Shown here: one piece after another, positions 44,114 to 52,633 of the stretch
How the letters are laid out: the number at the start of each line of letters is the position of its first letter
Numbering within the stretch: position 1 is the stretch's first letter
Source: Sphingomonas kyeonggiensis
Lineage (GTDB): Bacteria; Pseudomonadota; Alphaproteobacteria; Sphingomonadales; Sphingomonadaceae
Assembly (NCBI RefSeq): GCF_014196745.1
Contig: NZ_JACIEH010000005.1
Location: 186,001-250,000, forward strand
DNA length: 64,000 bases
Reading direction: 5' to 3'
Program-made: the position numbers and the translations under genes
Notes under the pieces: generated by a model
The model's input: the letters and a program-made list of their open reading frames with translations, nothing else
The model's database searches: none
What the model was told of the DNA's origin: nothing

Positions 44114-45528
44114 GCCGCGCTCTCCCGCGCCACGGTGACATCGTCGAAGGGCAGCACCATGTCGCCGACGATCTGGCCCTGCTCATGCCCCTTGCCGGCG
44201 ATCAGCACGATGTCCTGGCTCTCGGCCATGTCGATCGCCGCCTTGATCGCATCGCGGCGCCCACCGATCTCGATCGCACCCGGCGCACCTTCGAGCACCT
44301 GGGCGCGGATCGCCGCCGGGTTCTCGGACCGCGGATTGTCGTCGGTGACGATCACCACGTCCGCGCCCGCCGTCGCCGCCTGCCCCATCGGCGCGCGCTT
44401 GCCGGTGTCGCGGTCGCCGCCGGCGCCGAACACGATGATCAGCCGCCCCTGGGTGTGGGGCTTGAGCGCCGCAATCGCCGCCTCGAGCGCATCGGGCGTG
44501 TGGGCATAGTCGACATAGACCGGCGCGCCGACCTTGGTGATCACCGCCCGCTCGAGCCGCCCACGCACCGGCTGCAGCCGGCTGAGGTCGCTAAGCGTCT
44601 GCGTCACGTCGCCGCCCGTCGCGATCACCAGCCCCGCCGCGACGAGCGCATTGGCGGCCTGGTACGCGCCGATCAGCGGCAAATTGACCTTGTGCGTCTT
44701 CCCCTCGGCTTCGATCACCAGCCCCTGGCCGAGCAGGGTCGGCTCGCGATCGATCAGCCGCAGCGTGCTGCCATGCTCGCCGACGGTGACCAGCCTGTTG
44801 CCCCGCTGCCGCGCCAGATCCTCGATCCGCAGCGCATTGGGATCGTCGGCCCACACCACCGCGGTGCCGCCGTCCAGGTCGAGCACATCGGCGAACAGGC
44901 GCATCTTGGCATGGAAATAGGTTTCCATGTCGCCATGATAGTCGAGGTGGTCGCGGCTGAGGTTGGTGAACGCCGCCGCCTTCACCGGCAGCCCCTCGGT
45001 CCGATATTGCGAGAGCCCGTGCGACGACGCCTCGAACGCGACATGGCTCACGCCCTCGCGCGCCAGCCCGGCGACATTGGAGAGGAAAGTGACGATATCG
45101 GGCGTGGTCAGCCCGGTGCTCACCGTGTCGTCGGCGGTGGTGACGCCCAAAGTGCCGATCGAGGCGGCATGGAAGCCGCGCATACGCCACAGCTGGCGCG
45201 TCATCTCGACGGTGGAGGTCTTGCCGTTGGTGCCCGTCACCGCCACCGCGGTTGCCGGGAACGGCGCGAAGAACTTCGCGGCCAGCCGGGCAAAGGTTTC
45301 GCGCGGAGCCTCCGAGGCGATGTGAAGCGCCCCCTCCACCTTCACGCTGGGACGCGCGACGATGGCCACGGCCCCCGCCTTCACTGCATCCGCGATGAAA
45401 TCCTCGCCGTTGAAACGCGCCCCTTCGAACGCGCCGAAGATGGTGCCGGGTGCGACCTTGCGGTGGTCGATGGCAAATCCGGTGACGACGGCGTCCCCCC
45501 CGCCCTCCGTCAGCGCGCCAAGTTTCAT
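44110..45528 (-). CDS. murE: UDP-MurNAc-Ala-D-Glu-meso-diaminopimelate ligase
   Basis: 472-residue Mur ligase. The diaminopimelate-specific DNPR motif is present in VIVTDDNPRSENPAAIR, so the peptidoglycan is DAP type. AVTGTNGKTSTVEMTRQLW is the ATP loop. Overlaps the ftsI stop and murF start (both ATGA). Confidence 0.98.
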   Translation of the reverse strand: MKLGALTEGGGDAVVTGFAIDHRKVAPGTIFGAFEGARFNGEDFIADAVKAGAVAIVARPSVKVEGALHIASEAPRETFARLAAKFFAPFPATAVAVTGTNGKTSTVEMTRQLWRMRGFHAASIGTLGVTTADDTVSTGLTTPDIVTFLSNVAGLAREGVSHVAFEASSHGLSQYRTEGLPVKAAAFTNLSRDHLDYHGDMETYFHAKMRLFADVLDLDGGTAVVWADDPNALRIEDLARQRGNRLVTVGEHGSTLRLIDREPTLLGQGLVIEAEGKTHKVNLPLIGAYQAANALVAAGLVIATGGDVTQTLSDLSRLQPVRGRLERAVITKVGAPVYVDYAHTPDALEAAIAALKPHTQGRLIIVFGAGGDRDTGKRAPMGQAATAGADVVIVTDDNPRSENPAAIRAQVLEGAPGAIEIGGRRDAIKAAIDMAESQDIVLIAGKGHEQGQIVGDMVLPFDDVTVARESAA

Positions 45529-47240
45529 TCGGGATCCTTCTTGTCGGCGTCCGGCCCCGCCCAGATCAGCGGAAGCAGTTCACGCTCGTCGATATCGCGG
45601 TTCGCATCCGGCACCACCCCGAGCAGCGAGCCGGTACGGCTCACCACCCGCGCCACCACGGGCGCCACCGTCCAGGCGGCGGTCGTGCGATAGACGCCGA
45701 TCGAGGGGTTGGATTTGGGCGAATCGAGCATTGCGATCATGACATAGCGCGGTGCGTCGATGGGGAAAGCCGCCGCGAAGGTGGAAACGTTGCGACTCTT
45801 GTCATAACCACCGCCGGCGGCCGCTTCCGCGGTGCCGGTCTTGCCGCCAATGCGGAAGCCGGGCGCCTCGCCCTTTCGGCCGGTGCCCTTGAGCACGATC
45901 AGCCGGAGCAGCTGGCGCATCCGGTCGCTGGTCTCCTGCTTGAGCACGCGCTTGCCCTGGGGAGGATGCGCGGGATCGACCTTGCGCAGCGTCGCTGCAT
46001 GCAGGATCCCGCCATTCACCATCGCGGCATAGGCGGTAGCGAGATGCAGTGGCGTCACCGCAATGCCGTGGCCGTAAGCGGTCGTCATCACCGTGATCCG
46101 GCCCCAGCTCACCGGCCAGAGCGGCTTGGCGCCGCCATCCAGCTCGATCTTCGGGCGCTGGTCGAACTCGAAACGGCGGAAGATCTCCTGCATCTTCTCC
46201 GCGCCCAGCTCGTCGGCGATGCGCGCGGTCGCTATGTTCGAGGAATAGATCAGCGTTTCCGGGATGTTGAGCCAGCGGAACTGCTCGTCGCCCGGATCGT
46301 CGTGGATCTTGAAGCGGCCCACCTGCAGCGGCACGGTCGCATCGAAGCGGCGCGCCATCGAAGTGATGGTGCCCGTGTCGATCGCCGCGGCCACCGCGAT
46401 CGGCTTGAAGGTCGAGCCGAGCTCGTAGACGCTCTGCGTCACGTTGTTGCGCGGTGGCGGACCATCGATCGCATTGGGATTGAAGGCCGGCAGCGAAGTC
46501 ATTGCAATCACTTCGCCGGTCTGCACGTCGAGGATCACGCCCGCGGCGCCGCGCGCCTGCAGCTGGTTCATCGCCGTGCCCAGCTCGTTCTCCAGCGCCG
46601 CCTGCACCCGCAGGTCGAGCGACAGCGCCACCGGCTGGCCGCGCTTGGCCGGGTCGCTCAGCTGCGCGTCGAGCACCCGCTCCATGCCGTAGCGGCCATG
46701 GCCGGTGCTATCGATATAGCCGAGCACGTGCGCAGCCAGGCTGGACTGCGGATAAAGGCGATCGTTCTCGCGCTGAAACTCGATCGCCGGCTGGCCCAGC
46801 GCATTCACCTGGCTGACCAGTTCGGGCATCGCCCGGCGCTTGAGATAGGCGAAGCCACTGCCCGAACGGAGGATCGCGAAATATTTCTCGGCGCTCTGGT
46901 CCGGGATCAGCGCGGCGAGCTTCTGCGCCAGCTCGGCCTTGTCGCCGATCACCTGGTTGGGATGGATCGCGATGGTCCAGCTGTCGATCGAGCGCGCCAG
47001 CGGGGCGCCGCGGCGATCGGTGATGTCGCCGCGCGGCGGCACCAGGCTGGTCGCGATCTCGCGCGCCGTTGCCGGCTCGGCCCAGACCGCAAGGAACGCC
47101 AGCTTTCCGATCACCACCAGCATGCCGAACCCGAACAGGATCGACAGGATCATCAGCCGCACCTGGGCGGTGGCGACAAGCGCCTGCCGGGCATCGCCCG
47201 TACGGCCCTTGCGGGCCGGCGGGGCGACGACGACGATCAA
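45525..47240 (-). CDS. ftsI: Penicillin-binding protein 3 / FtsI (septal transpeptidase)
   Basis: 571-residue class B PBP. Membrane helix about 28-52, pedestal domain, then the transpeptidase with SxxK (S276-TF-K279), SxN (S333-S-N335) and KTG (467-469). It crosslinks septal peptidoglycan with FtsW and is a beta-lactam target. Start codon is TTG at 47240-47238, overlapping the ftsL-like stop as TTGA. The cytoplasmic tail is ~25 residues. Confidence 0.97.
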   Translation of the reverse strand: MIVVVAPPARKGRTGDARQALVATAQVRLMILSILFGFGMLVVIGKLAFLAVWAEPATAREIATSLVPPRGDITDRRGAPLARSIDSWTIAIHPNQVIGDKAELAQKLAALIPDQSAEKYFAILRSGSGFAYLKRRAMPELVSQVNALGQPAIEFQRENDRLYPQSSLAAHVLGYIDSTGHGRYGMERVLDAQLSDPAKRGQPVALSLDLRVQAALENELGTAMNQLQARGAAGVILDVQTGEVIAMTSLPAFNPNAIDGPPPRNNVTQSVYELGSTFKPIAVAAAIDTGTITSMARRFDATVPLQVGRFKIHDDPGDEQFRWLNIPETLIYSSNIATARIADELGAEKMQEIFRRFEFDQRPKIELDGGAKPLWPVSWGRITVMTTAYGHGIAVTPLHLATAYAAMVNGGILHAATLRKVDPAHPPQGKRVLKQETSDRMRQLLRLIVLKGTGRKGEAPGFRIGGKTGTAEAAAGGGYDKSRNVSTFAAAFPIDAPRYVMIAMLDSPKSNPSIGVYRTTAAWTVAPVVARVVSRTGSLLGVVPDANRDIDERELLPLIWAGPDADKKDPE

Positions 47241-47806
47241 CGGAGTGCCAGCTTCTCGCGCTGGGCAAGCTTCTTCAGGTCGTCGATAGTCGAGGTGCTG
47301 AGCACACCCTTGTCGGCCATCGCCACCCGCTTGTCAGCCTTCTTCATGAGGTCGTGAAGTTCCCGGTCCTGCTGCGCCACGCTCTTGCCCGAAACCGGTT
47401 GAACCGGCGCGGGCGCCGCCTGCACCGGTGCCACGGCCGCCGTCGCTACCGCTGCGACAGGCTGAGCCGCAACCGCGCCGGTCGGAACGATCAGCGAAGC
47501 GTTCTGGATCTGCGCGGGCTGGTCCAGGCTGGCCAGCGCAGTCTCGTTCGCCAGATACTGCCCCGAAGTCGGCGCCGCAAGCGCCAGCACGTCGCCATTC
47601 CAGCGCTCGATCTGGGCCAGGTTGGCGCGGGTCTGGAACTCGGTCTCCAGCCCGCGGATATCCTTCTGCGCCTGGAGGATCGCGCCCTTCATCGCGTTGA
47701 GCTTGGCCTGCTCGGCCGCGCCGTGCGAATTGACCATGTAGCATGCCGGCGCCACGACAACGGCGCAGAGGAGCCACCCCAGTCCCTTGAAGCTCTGAAT
47801 CGCCAT
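47237..47806 (-). CDS. ftsL: FtsL-like cell division protein
   Basis: 189 residues in the FtsL position. A short N-terminus, one transmembrane helix (about 9-25), then a periplasmic coiled coil (EQAKLNAMKGAILQAQKDIR, then GLETEFQTRANLAQIERWN). A ~50-residue Val/Ala/Pro/Gln-rich stretch (about 95-145) and a Lys-rich C-terminus follow, so it is longer than E. coli FtsL (121). Identification rests on topology and position between rsmH and ftsI; FtsL sequences diverge strongly. Confidence 0.75.
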   Translation of the reverse strand: MAIQSFKGLGWLLCAVVVAPACYMVNSHGAAEQAKLNAMKGAILQAQKDIRGLETEFQTRANLAQIERWNGDVLALAAPTSGQYLANETALASLDQPAQIQNASLIVPTGAVAAQPVAAVATAAVAPVQAAPAPVQPVSGKSVAQQDRELHDLMKKADKRVAMADKGVLSTSTIDDLKKLAQREKLALR

Positions 47807-47807
47807 C

Positions 47808-48761
47808 TTACGCTACTCCTTCACTACCCCACGGCGCCGCCGCGGTGCGCAGCGCCACGCGCAGCGTCGCCGAACGGGCACGCGGATTACGGGCAACCTC
47901 CTCGTCGCTCGGCTTCACGGCCTTGGCGGGAGGTTCGAAACTGGGTTCGGCACGCGGGCCGACTGCCGGGCGGTGGCGCGAACCGGCGGGCTCGCTGCCG
48001 CTGCGCTCGCGCAGGAAGCGCTTCACGAGGCGATCCTCCAGGCTGTGGAAGGTCACCACCGCCAGCCGGCCGCCGGGCTTGAGCACGCGCTCGGCCGCGG
48101 CTAGGCCTTCCGCCAACTCGTCGAGCTCGCGGTTGATGAAGATGCGCACCGCCTGGAAGGTCCGGGTCGACGGGTCCTTCTTGTCGTGCGGCTTGTAACC
48201 CAGCGCCTTGCGGACGACGTTCGCCAGGTCGGTGGTGGTCACCAGCGGGCGCGCACGCACGATCGCGCTGGCGACGCGGCGCGAGCGCGGTTCCTCGCCA
48301 TATTGGTAGAGGATGTCGGCGATCTCGCTCTCATCCGCTTCGTTCAGCCACTCGGCCGCGGTCATCCCCTCGCCGGCCATGCGCATGTCGAGCGGCCCTT
48401 CCTGCTGGAAGGAGAAGCCGCGCTCGGCCTGGTCGAGCTGCATCGACGACACGCCGATGTCCATGGTCAGGCCGTCGACCGGCACCAGGCCGCGATGCTC
48501 GAGCTCCTGCTCCAGCTGGCTGAATGGCGCCTCGATCAGGATCAGGCGGCCGTTCGCCGCGGCAACGAGGGTTTGGCCGCCTTCGATCGCACGGGGGTCG
48601 CGATCGAAGGCGGCCACCTCGGCACCCCGCTCGAGGATGGCGCTGGTGTAACCCCCCGCTCCGAAGGTACAGTCGACATGACGCTCGCCGGGCACGGGGG
48701 CGAGGCCGTCGACCACTTCGTGGAGCAGGACGGGAATGTGGGGCTCGGTCGGGGAGCTCAC
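47808..48761 (-). CDS. rsmH: 16S rRNA (cytosine-1402-N4) methyltransferase RsmH
   Basis: About 317 residues. N4-methylates C1402 in the ribosomal decoding centre. SAM-binding motif VDCTFGAGGYTSAILERG, DIGVSSMQLDQAERGFSF, and VVTFHSLEDRLVKRFLRER are diagnostic. Start GTG 48761 overlaps mraZ stop as GTGA. It begins the enzymatic part of dcw. Confidence 0.97.
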   Translation of the reverse strand: MSSPTEPHIPVLLHEVVDGLAPVPGERHVDCTFGAGGYTSAILERGAEVAAFDRDPRAIEGGQTLVAAANGRLILIEAPFSQLEQELEHRGLVPVDGLTMDIGVSSMQLDQAERGFSFQQEGPLDMRMAGEGMTAAEWLNEADESEIADILYQYGEEPRSRRVASAIVRARPLVTTTDLANVVRKALGYKPHDKKDPSTRTFQAVRIFINRELDELAEGLAAAERVLKPGGRLAVVTFHSLEDRLVKRFLRERSGSEPAGSRHRPAVGPRAEPSFEPPAKAVKPSDEEVARNPRARSATLRVALRTAAAPWGSEGVA

Positions 48762-49243
48762 AGCGTGACTCCCTTGGCCTGACACAGATATTCGCAGATC
48801 TCGCGCAGCGTGGGGTCTGCGTCGGGATCGCCCATCAGGCGCTCGGGCGCCCAGATGTCGAAGGTTTCGCCGCTGCCGTAGAACAGCGCCCATTTCTGGA
48901 TGCCCGCCTTCATGCGGAAGAAGGGCGGGATCACGAAGCGACCGGAATCGTCGAACGGGGCCTTCTCGACCTGGCCGAAGGCGCGGCGCTTGGCGCGCGG
49001 GTCGGCGTCCTCGCCGCGATCGGCTGCCTGCTGCTCCTTGCGGTCGAGGCGCTCATACTTCTCCTTGGACCAGGAGAGGTCGTGCGCCGACAGGCACGGG
49101 TCGAAAGGATGCAGGCCAACCACGATCTGGCGGATGTCGGAATTGCGCTCGGCGGCGGCGCGCAGGTCTGCGGGGATGGCGACACGACCCTTCTGGTCGA
49201 CCGCCTGGAGCGCAAATCCCTCGAAGAGCTCCCTGTCCGCCAC
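48758..49243 (-). CDS. mraZ: Transcriptional regulator MraZ
   Basis: 161 residues with two SpoVT/AbrB-like MraZ domains: QAVDQKGRVAIPADLRAAAE and FDDSGRFVIPPFFRMKAG, each with the DxxGRxxIP core. MraZ forms a ring-shaped oligomer that binds TGGGN repeats upstream of dcw and represses it in E. coli. GTG start (49243-49241) with GGGG upstream. Two TGGGG boxes lie at 49409-49423. Confidence 0.96.
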   Translation of the reverse strand: MADRELFEGFALQAVDQKGRVAIPADLRAAAERNSDIRQIVVGLHPFDPCLSAHDLSWSKEKYERLDRKEQQAADRGEDADPRAKRRAFGQVEKAPFDDSGRFVIPPFFRMKAGIQKWALFYGSGETFDIWAPERLMGDPDADPTLREICEYLCQAKGVTL

Positions 49244-49350
49244 GTCACTACCCCAATGGGCACGACTTTCCCGCCTCCGGAATCAACCCCCACGGTCGCT
49301 CCGGCGCTTTCGAACTGACGGAAAAAGGGCGTGCCCCCTCTTAAGCATTC

Positions 49351-49378
49351 TTTTTAGCAGAAATGCTCGGGGATTCAA
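49351..49378 (-). promoter_or_regulatory. mraZ: Candidate mraZ promoter
   Basis: On the minus strand: TTGAAT (-35-like, 49378-49373), 16 bp, TAAAAA (-10-like, 49356-49351), about 108 bp before the mraZ start. The spacing is plausible; the -10 is a weak match. Confidence 0.35.
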
Positions 49379-49408
49379 CGGGAGAATTGGGGATAGAGCG
49401 GGAATTTG

Positions 49409-49423
49409 CCCCACCAGACCCCA
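49409..49423 (-). promoter_or_regulatory. MraZ-type operator (two TGGGG boxes, 10-bp repeat)
   Basis: On the minus strand TGGGGTCTGGTGGGG: two TGGGG boxes with 5 bp between, the TGGGN-N5 periodicity known for E. coli MraZ. It lies about 30 bp upstream of the candidate -35, so binding might act from an upstream position. Confidence 0.6.
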
Positions 49424-49891
49424 TTTTTGAGCGATGTTTTACTTAGAATCGGCTTTTGTTCTCATCTGTTCTCGCGTTTCGCTCCGTAGAACCCGCAATC
49501 GCTACGGGTAATTCCTGAAAGTGGGGCCAAATCCCGCCGGATCCCGGGAAAACCGCCCAAGTGGCGCGGTTTCCCGGTTTTCCCCGCCCAGGGACTCGCG
49601 GACTTCCCAGCCGCTCCGCCAGACCAGAGCTTGCAAGGAACTGCAGGAATCCTGCGAGTCGCGGAAAGACCCGCGCCGGTTAACCAAGTTTCGCGATAAA
49701 CAAGGCGCTTTCCGCCCCGATCGCAATGAAATTGTGGATAAACGCACCGCATCTCCCCATCCAGGCCAAGCGTGCGGCATCGCAGACGCGACAGGGCACG
49801 TGACTCCAAGGACGGCCCCCCGGCCTTCACCGGGGAAAAGGATCAGGCTGGAAAGGAGCCGGACGGGACAAAATCCCCGACGCGCGCTACC
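49424..49891. other. Gene-free structured stretch between dcw and a membrane-protein gene
   Basis: No protein-like reading frame. It holds several inverted repeats: CCGGGAAAACCGC (49544-49556) with GCGGTTTCCCGG (49566-49577) followed by TTTT; GACTCGC (49593-49599) with GCGAGTC (49654-49660), enclosing GCAGGA-A-TCCTGC; and one perfect DnaA-type 9-mer TGTGGATAA at 49733-49741. A noncoding RNA is possible, but nothing matches RNase P, tmRNA, 6S or SRP RNA that I can recognise. Confidence 0.4.
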
Positions 49892-50218
49892 TCAGCGAAC
49901 TTCGCCGTTCTGCTGCGCCTCTTGCTGCCGCGCGATCTCGGCGGCGTCGGTCTTCTCGGTGGAGGTCGTGCTGGGCGCGGCGCCGAGCTCGGCGAGGGGC
50001 TCTTCCTTGATCTTCTCGCCCAGCGTGTTGCCGATCGCAGTCATGTTGGCGACGACGGCCGAATTGGAGGCACCGATCGCGGAGATCGCCTGCTCGCGGT
50101 TGGCGGAAGTGAAGACCGCGCTCGCAAGCACGATCAGCACCGCCACCATGGCGAGCCCCGTCAGACCAACGCGTACGCGCTGCATCGTCTGGGCAGTATC
50201 AGGCGAACCCACACTCAT
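49892..50218 (-). CDS. Hypothetical single-span membrane protein (108 aa)
   Basis: 108 residues. One hydrophobic helix (about 16-40, VGLTGLAMVAVLIVLASAVF), then an extracytoplasmic Ala/Thr/Glu-rich tail with weak coiled-coil character. No family recognised. Ends in acidic low-complexity sequence. Between cysK (same strand, 51 bp upstream) and the gene-free stretch. Confidence 0.6.
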   Translation of the reverse strand: MSVGSPDTAQTMQRVRVGLTGLAMVAVLIVLASAVFTSANREQAISAIGASNSAVVANMTAIGNTLGEKIKEEPLAELGAAPSTTSTEKTDAAEIARQQEAQQNGEVR

Positions 50219-50269
50219 ATCTGTTGCATAAATGTAACGCCGAACCGACCCATTGCCAAGATGGGTTGT

Positions 50270-51262
50270 TCACGCAGCGGCGAGCCACTCCGGCACCGGC
50301 AGGCCCTTGGCGGTTAGCCATTCGGCGTTGTAGAGCGTTGAAAGATACCGGAAACCCGTGTCGCACAGGATCGTCGCGATCCGCTTGCCCGGGCCGAGCC
50401 GCTTCGCCAGCCGCACCGCGCCCGCCACGTTGATGCCCGAGGAGAGGCCCAGGCAGAGCCCCTCTTCCTTGAGCAACCGCTCGACCCATTCCATGCCCTC
50501 GGCATCGGAGATGCGGAACTGGGCGTCGATCGGCGCGCCCTCGAGATTGCCGGTGATGCGGCCCTGGCCGATGCCCTCGGCGACCGAGCTGCCCTCGGCC
50601 TTGAGCTCGCCACAGGCATAATAGCTGTAAAGCGCAGCACCGTGCGGATCGCTCAGCGCGATGACGACCTTCTCGTCCTTGGCCTTGAGGCCCAGCCCGA
50701 CGCCGGCGATCGTGCCGCCGGTGCCCGCGGCACAGGTGAAGCCGTCGATCCGGCCGTCCATCTGCGTCCAGATCTCCTCGGCGGTGCCGACGATATGGGC
50801 GCGGCGATTGGCGATATTGTCGAACTGGTTGGCCCAGATCGCGTTCGGCGTCTCCTCGGCGATACGGCGCGAGGTGTGGACGAAATGGCCGGGGTTCGAA
50901 TAGGGCGCCGCCGGCACCAGCACCAGCTCGGCGCCGAGCGCCCGGAGGGTGTCCATCTTCTCGCGGCTCTGCGTCTCGGGCATCACGATGATCGTGCGAT
51001 AGCCCTTGGCGTTGGCGACCAGCGCCAGGCCGATGCCGGTATTGCCGGCCGTGCCCTCGACGATGCAGCCGCCCGGCTGGATCGCCCCGCGCTCCTCGGC
51101 ATCCTTGACGATGAACAGCGCGGCGCGGTCCTTCACCGAGGCGCCGGGATTGGCGAACTCGCACTTGCCGTAGATGTCGCAGCCAGTGGCCTCGCTCGGC
51201 CCTTTCAGGCGCACCAGCGGCGTGTTGCCGATGAGCGCCAGCGTGTCGGATGTCGCATGCAT
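50270..51262 (-). CDS. cysK: Cysteine synthase A (O-acetylserine sulfhydrylase)
   Basis: 330-residue PLP enzyme making cysteine from O-acetylserine and sulfide. PLP lysine in PGASVKDRAALFIVKDAEER; phosphate-binding GTAGNTGIGLALVANAKGY; C-terminal GTGGTIAGVG. The start at MHATSDTLALIGNTPLV fits the family; no clear ribosome binding site, and a longer in-frame start exists 39 bp upstream. Some members of this clade are annotated as cystathionine beta-synthase-like, but the length and motifs favour CysK. Confidence 0.92.
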   Translation of the reverse strand: MHATSDTLALIGNTPLVRLKGPSEATGCDIYGKCEFANPGASVKDRAALFIVKDAEERGAIQPGGCIVEGTAGNTGIGLALVANAKGYRTIIVMPETQSREKMDTLRALGAELVLVPAAPYSNPGHFVHTSRRIAEETPNAIWANQFDNIANRRAHIVGTAEEIWTQMDGRIDGFTCAAGTGGTIAGVGLGLKAKDEKVVIALSDPHGAALYSYYACGELKAEGSSVAEGIGQGRITGNLEGAPIDAQFRISDAEGMEWVERLLKEEGLCLGLSSGINVAGAVRLAKRLGPGKRIATILCDTGFRYLSTLYNAEWLTAKGLPVPEWLAAA

Positions 51263-51430
51263 GGGCGCTAGATGGAGGGGATTGCCGCGCACCGCAAGCA
51301 AGTGCTGACAGGGGCGCGAGAAGCACGGCTTTCCGCCTTTACGGAACCCTTATGCCCGGGCCCGAAATTCGTCTCGAAGCTTAACGGCCCCGCCCCCTAT
51401 CTCGCACTCCGGTTCACAGATGGAGTGCAT

Positions 51431-51634
51431 ATGGTTTCGCGTTCCGAACACATCCTGCGCGTCGGCCAGGATACCGAAGGCCATTGGGTGGTGCAGGAGC
51501 AGGATGGCATGCTCGAGGGGCTGTTCCGCTCGCGCGATGCGGCGATCCGCTTCGCCCTGTCCGAGTGCCGCGCCTTTCCGGGCTCGCGCATGGTGCTGGC
51601 CACCACGCCGCTCCACTCGATCCTGTCGCACTGA
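51431..51634 (+). CDS. Small DUF2188-like protein (67 aa)
   Basis: 67 residues. HILRVGQDTEGHWVVQEQDG followed by MLEGLFRSRDAAIRFALSEC has the two-strand/one-helix pattern of DUF2188-like proteins (H-V...W.V..., then DAAI..A). GGAG precedes ATG 51431 by 5 bp. Divergent from cysK, upstream of the methyltransferase-like gene. Function unknown. Confidence 0.65.
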   Translation: MVSRSEHILRVGQDTEGHWVVQEQDGMLEGLFRSRDAAIRFALSECRAFPGSRMVLATTPLHSILSH

Positions 51635-51767
51635 TGCATGATCGCGCTGCTCGCACTCGCCTGCGCGCTGCTCGTCCGGCTTCCGACGAGCCCTGCGCCC
51701 CACCCCACCGCCGGATTCCGGGATCCCTGTCGCTGAGGACCCGCCCGATTTCCCAGGAGAAAGACCA

Positions 51768-52235
51768 ATGACCGCCACCCAATTCTCGCTCGGCGGGCTG
51801 CTGCGCCGCGCGGGCCTGTCGACCGAACCCGGAGGATCGCGACACGGTCCTTGCGACGCCCGCATCGCCCGCGCACTCGCCGAATTCCGCAACCATGGCC
51901 ACCGCTCGGTACGCATGCTCGACCTCGACTGCGCCGATGGCGGTCGCCTCCTCCGCGCTGCGGAAAAGGCCCGCGAGCTGGGCTTCGTCTCCATCGAGGG
52001 CCGCGGCGTATCGCTCTGGACCGCCGGTGTCCGCCACGCCCGCTGGCAGGCCGAGCTTGCCGCCCACCCTTCCACCGACCTGCATTTCGAGATCGCCGAG
52101 CCGATCGCCGCGCTCGCCTCCGAGCATGACGGCGCCGCCGACCTGATCTTCCTCTCCGAAGCGATGCCCTACCCGTGCAGCCCGCTGGGCGGCGCGCTGG
52201 CCCGCCTCGGCGGCAAGGTACTCGCCGAGGGCTAG
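51768..52235 (+). CDS. Truncated class I SAM-methyltransferase-like protein
   Basis: 155 residues. VRMLDLDCADGGRLLRAAEK resembles motif I (hhDhGCGxG) of Rossmann methyltransferases, but the GxGxG glycines are partly replaced, and the protein stops before most of the C-terminal strands. It may be a degenerate or non-catalytic relative. AGGAGAAAG precedes ATG 51768. Its 3' end overlaps the convergent DUF962 gene by 4 bp. Confidence 0.65.
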   Translation: MTATQFSLGGLLRRAGLSTEPGGSRHGPCDARIARALAEFRNHGHRSVRMLDLDCADGGRLLRAAEKARELGFVSIEGRGVSLWTAGVRHARWQAELAAHPSTDLHFEIAEPIAALASEHDGAADLIFLSEAMPYPCSPLGGALARLGGKVLAEG

Positions 52236-52564
52236 GCGGGAACGCCCGCCCGGGCGAGATGCGCGTCGAGCCGGCCGCCGAACCACAGGAAGAACATCCG
52301 ATAGTCCGAGACCAGCGACCAGAGCGGATAGGTGAAGGTCGCCGGCCGGTTCTTCTCGACGCCGAAATGCGCCGCCCAGGCAAAGCCGTATCCTGCCAGC
52401 GGAATCGCCAGCCACCACCACCAGCCCGCCCCGCCCAGTGCGAGCAGCAGGAACCACAGGGTCAGGATCGTGCCGACATAGTGCATCCCCCGCGTCCACG
52501 GCTTCGCATGCTCGCGCAGGTAGAAGGGCCAGAAGTCGCGATAGCTGCTGATCTTGTCTGCCAT
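52232..52564 (-). CDS. DUF962/Mpo1-like membrane protein
   Basis: 110 residues, two to three membrane helices (LWFLLLALGGAGWWWWLAIP). HYVGTILTLW and the AWAAHFGVEKNRPATF region with its conserved His are the Mpo1 (DUF962) signature. Yeast Mpo1 is an Fe-dependent dioxygenase in phytosphingosine alpha-oxidation, notable in a sphingolipid-making genus; bacterial function is unproven. Confidence 0.85.
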   Translation of the reverse strand: MADKISSYRDFWPFYLREHAKPWTRGMHYVGTILTLWFLLLALGGAGWWWWLAIPLAGYGFAWAAHFGVEKNRPATFTYPLWSLVSDYRMFFLWFGGRLDAHLARAGVPA

Positions 52565-52603
52565 GTCGTGAAGCTACACCCGTTTCGTCCCCTTGCAAGC
52601 CAT

Positions 52604-52633
52604 GGTAGAAAGGCAGGCACCGGAGGTAGAAAG
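52604..52633 (+). promoter_or_regulatory. 9-bp direct repeat before vapB (candidate autoregulatory site)
   Basis: GGTAGAAAG occurs at 52604-52612 and 52625-52633, start-to-start 21 bp (two helical turns). The second copy overlaps the ribosome binding region. VapB/VapBC complexes usually bind repeats at their own promoter. Confidence 0.35.

Noticed and set aside
49458..49471. GTTC-TCATCT-GTTC upstream of mraZ as a LexA box.
   Set aside because: The spacer is 6 bp, whereas the alphaproteobacterial LexA box needs 7.
49733..49741. Single DnaA 9-mer TGTGGATAA as a sign of a replication origin.
   Set aside because: One isolated box, no AT-rich unwinding region, and no dnaA, hemE or parAB neighbours.
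49424..49891. RNase P RNA, tmRNA or 6S RNA next to mraZ.
   Set aside because: I looked for the conserved RNase P GAAAGTCCGGRCTCC-type core and tRNA-like ends and did not find them.
51638..51736. 32-codon frame (hydrophobic start MIALLALACALLV) between the DUF2188-like and methyltransferase-like genes.
   Set aside because: Too short, no ribosome binding site, Pro-rich tail; could be chance.
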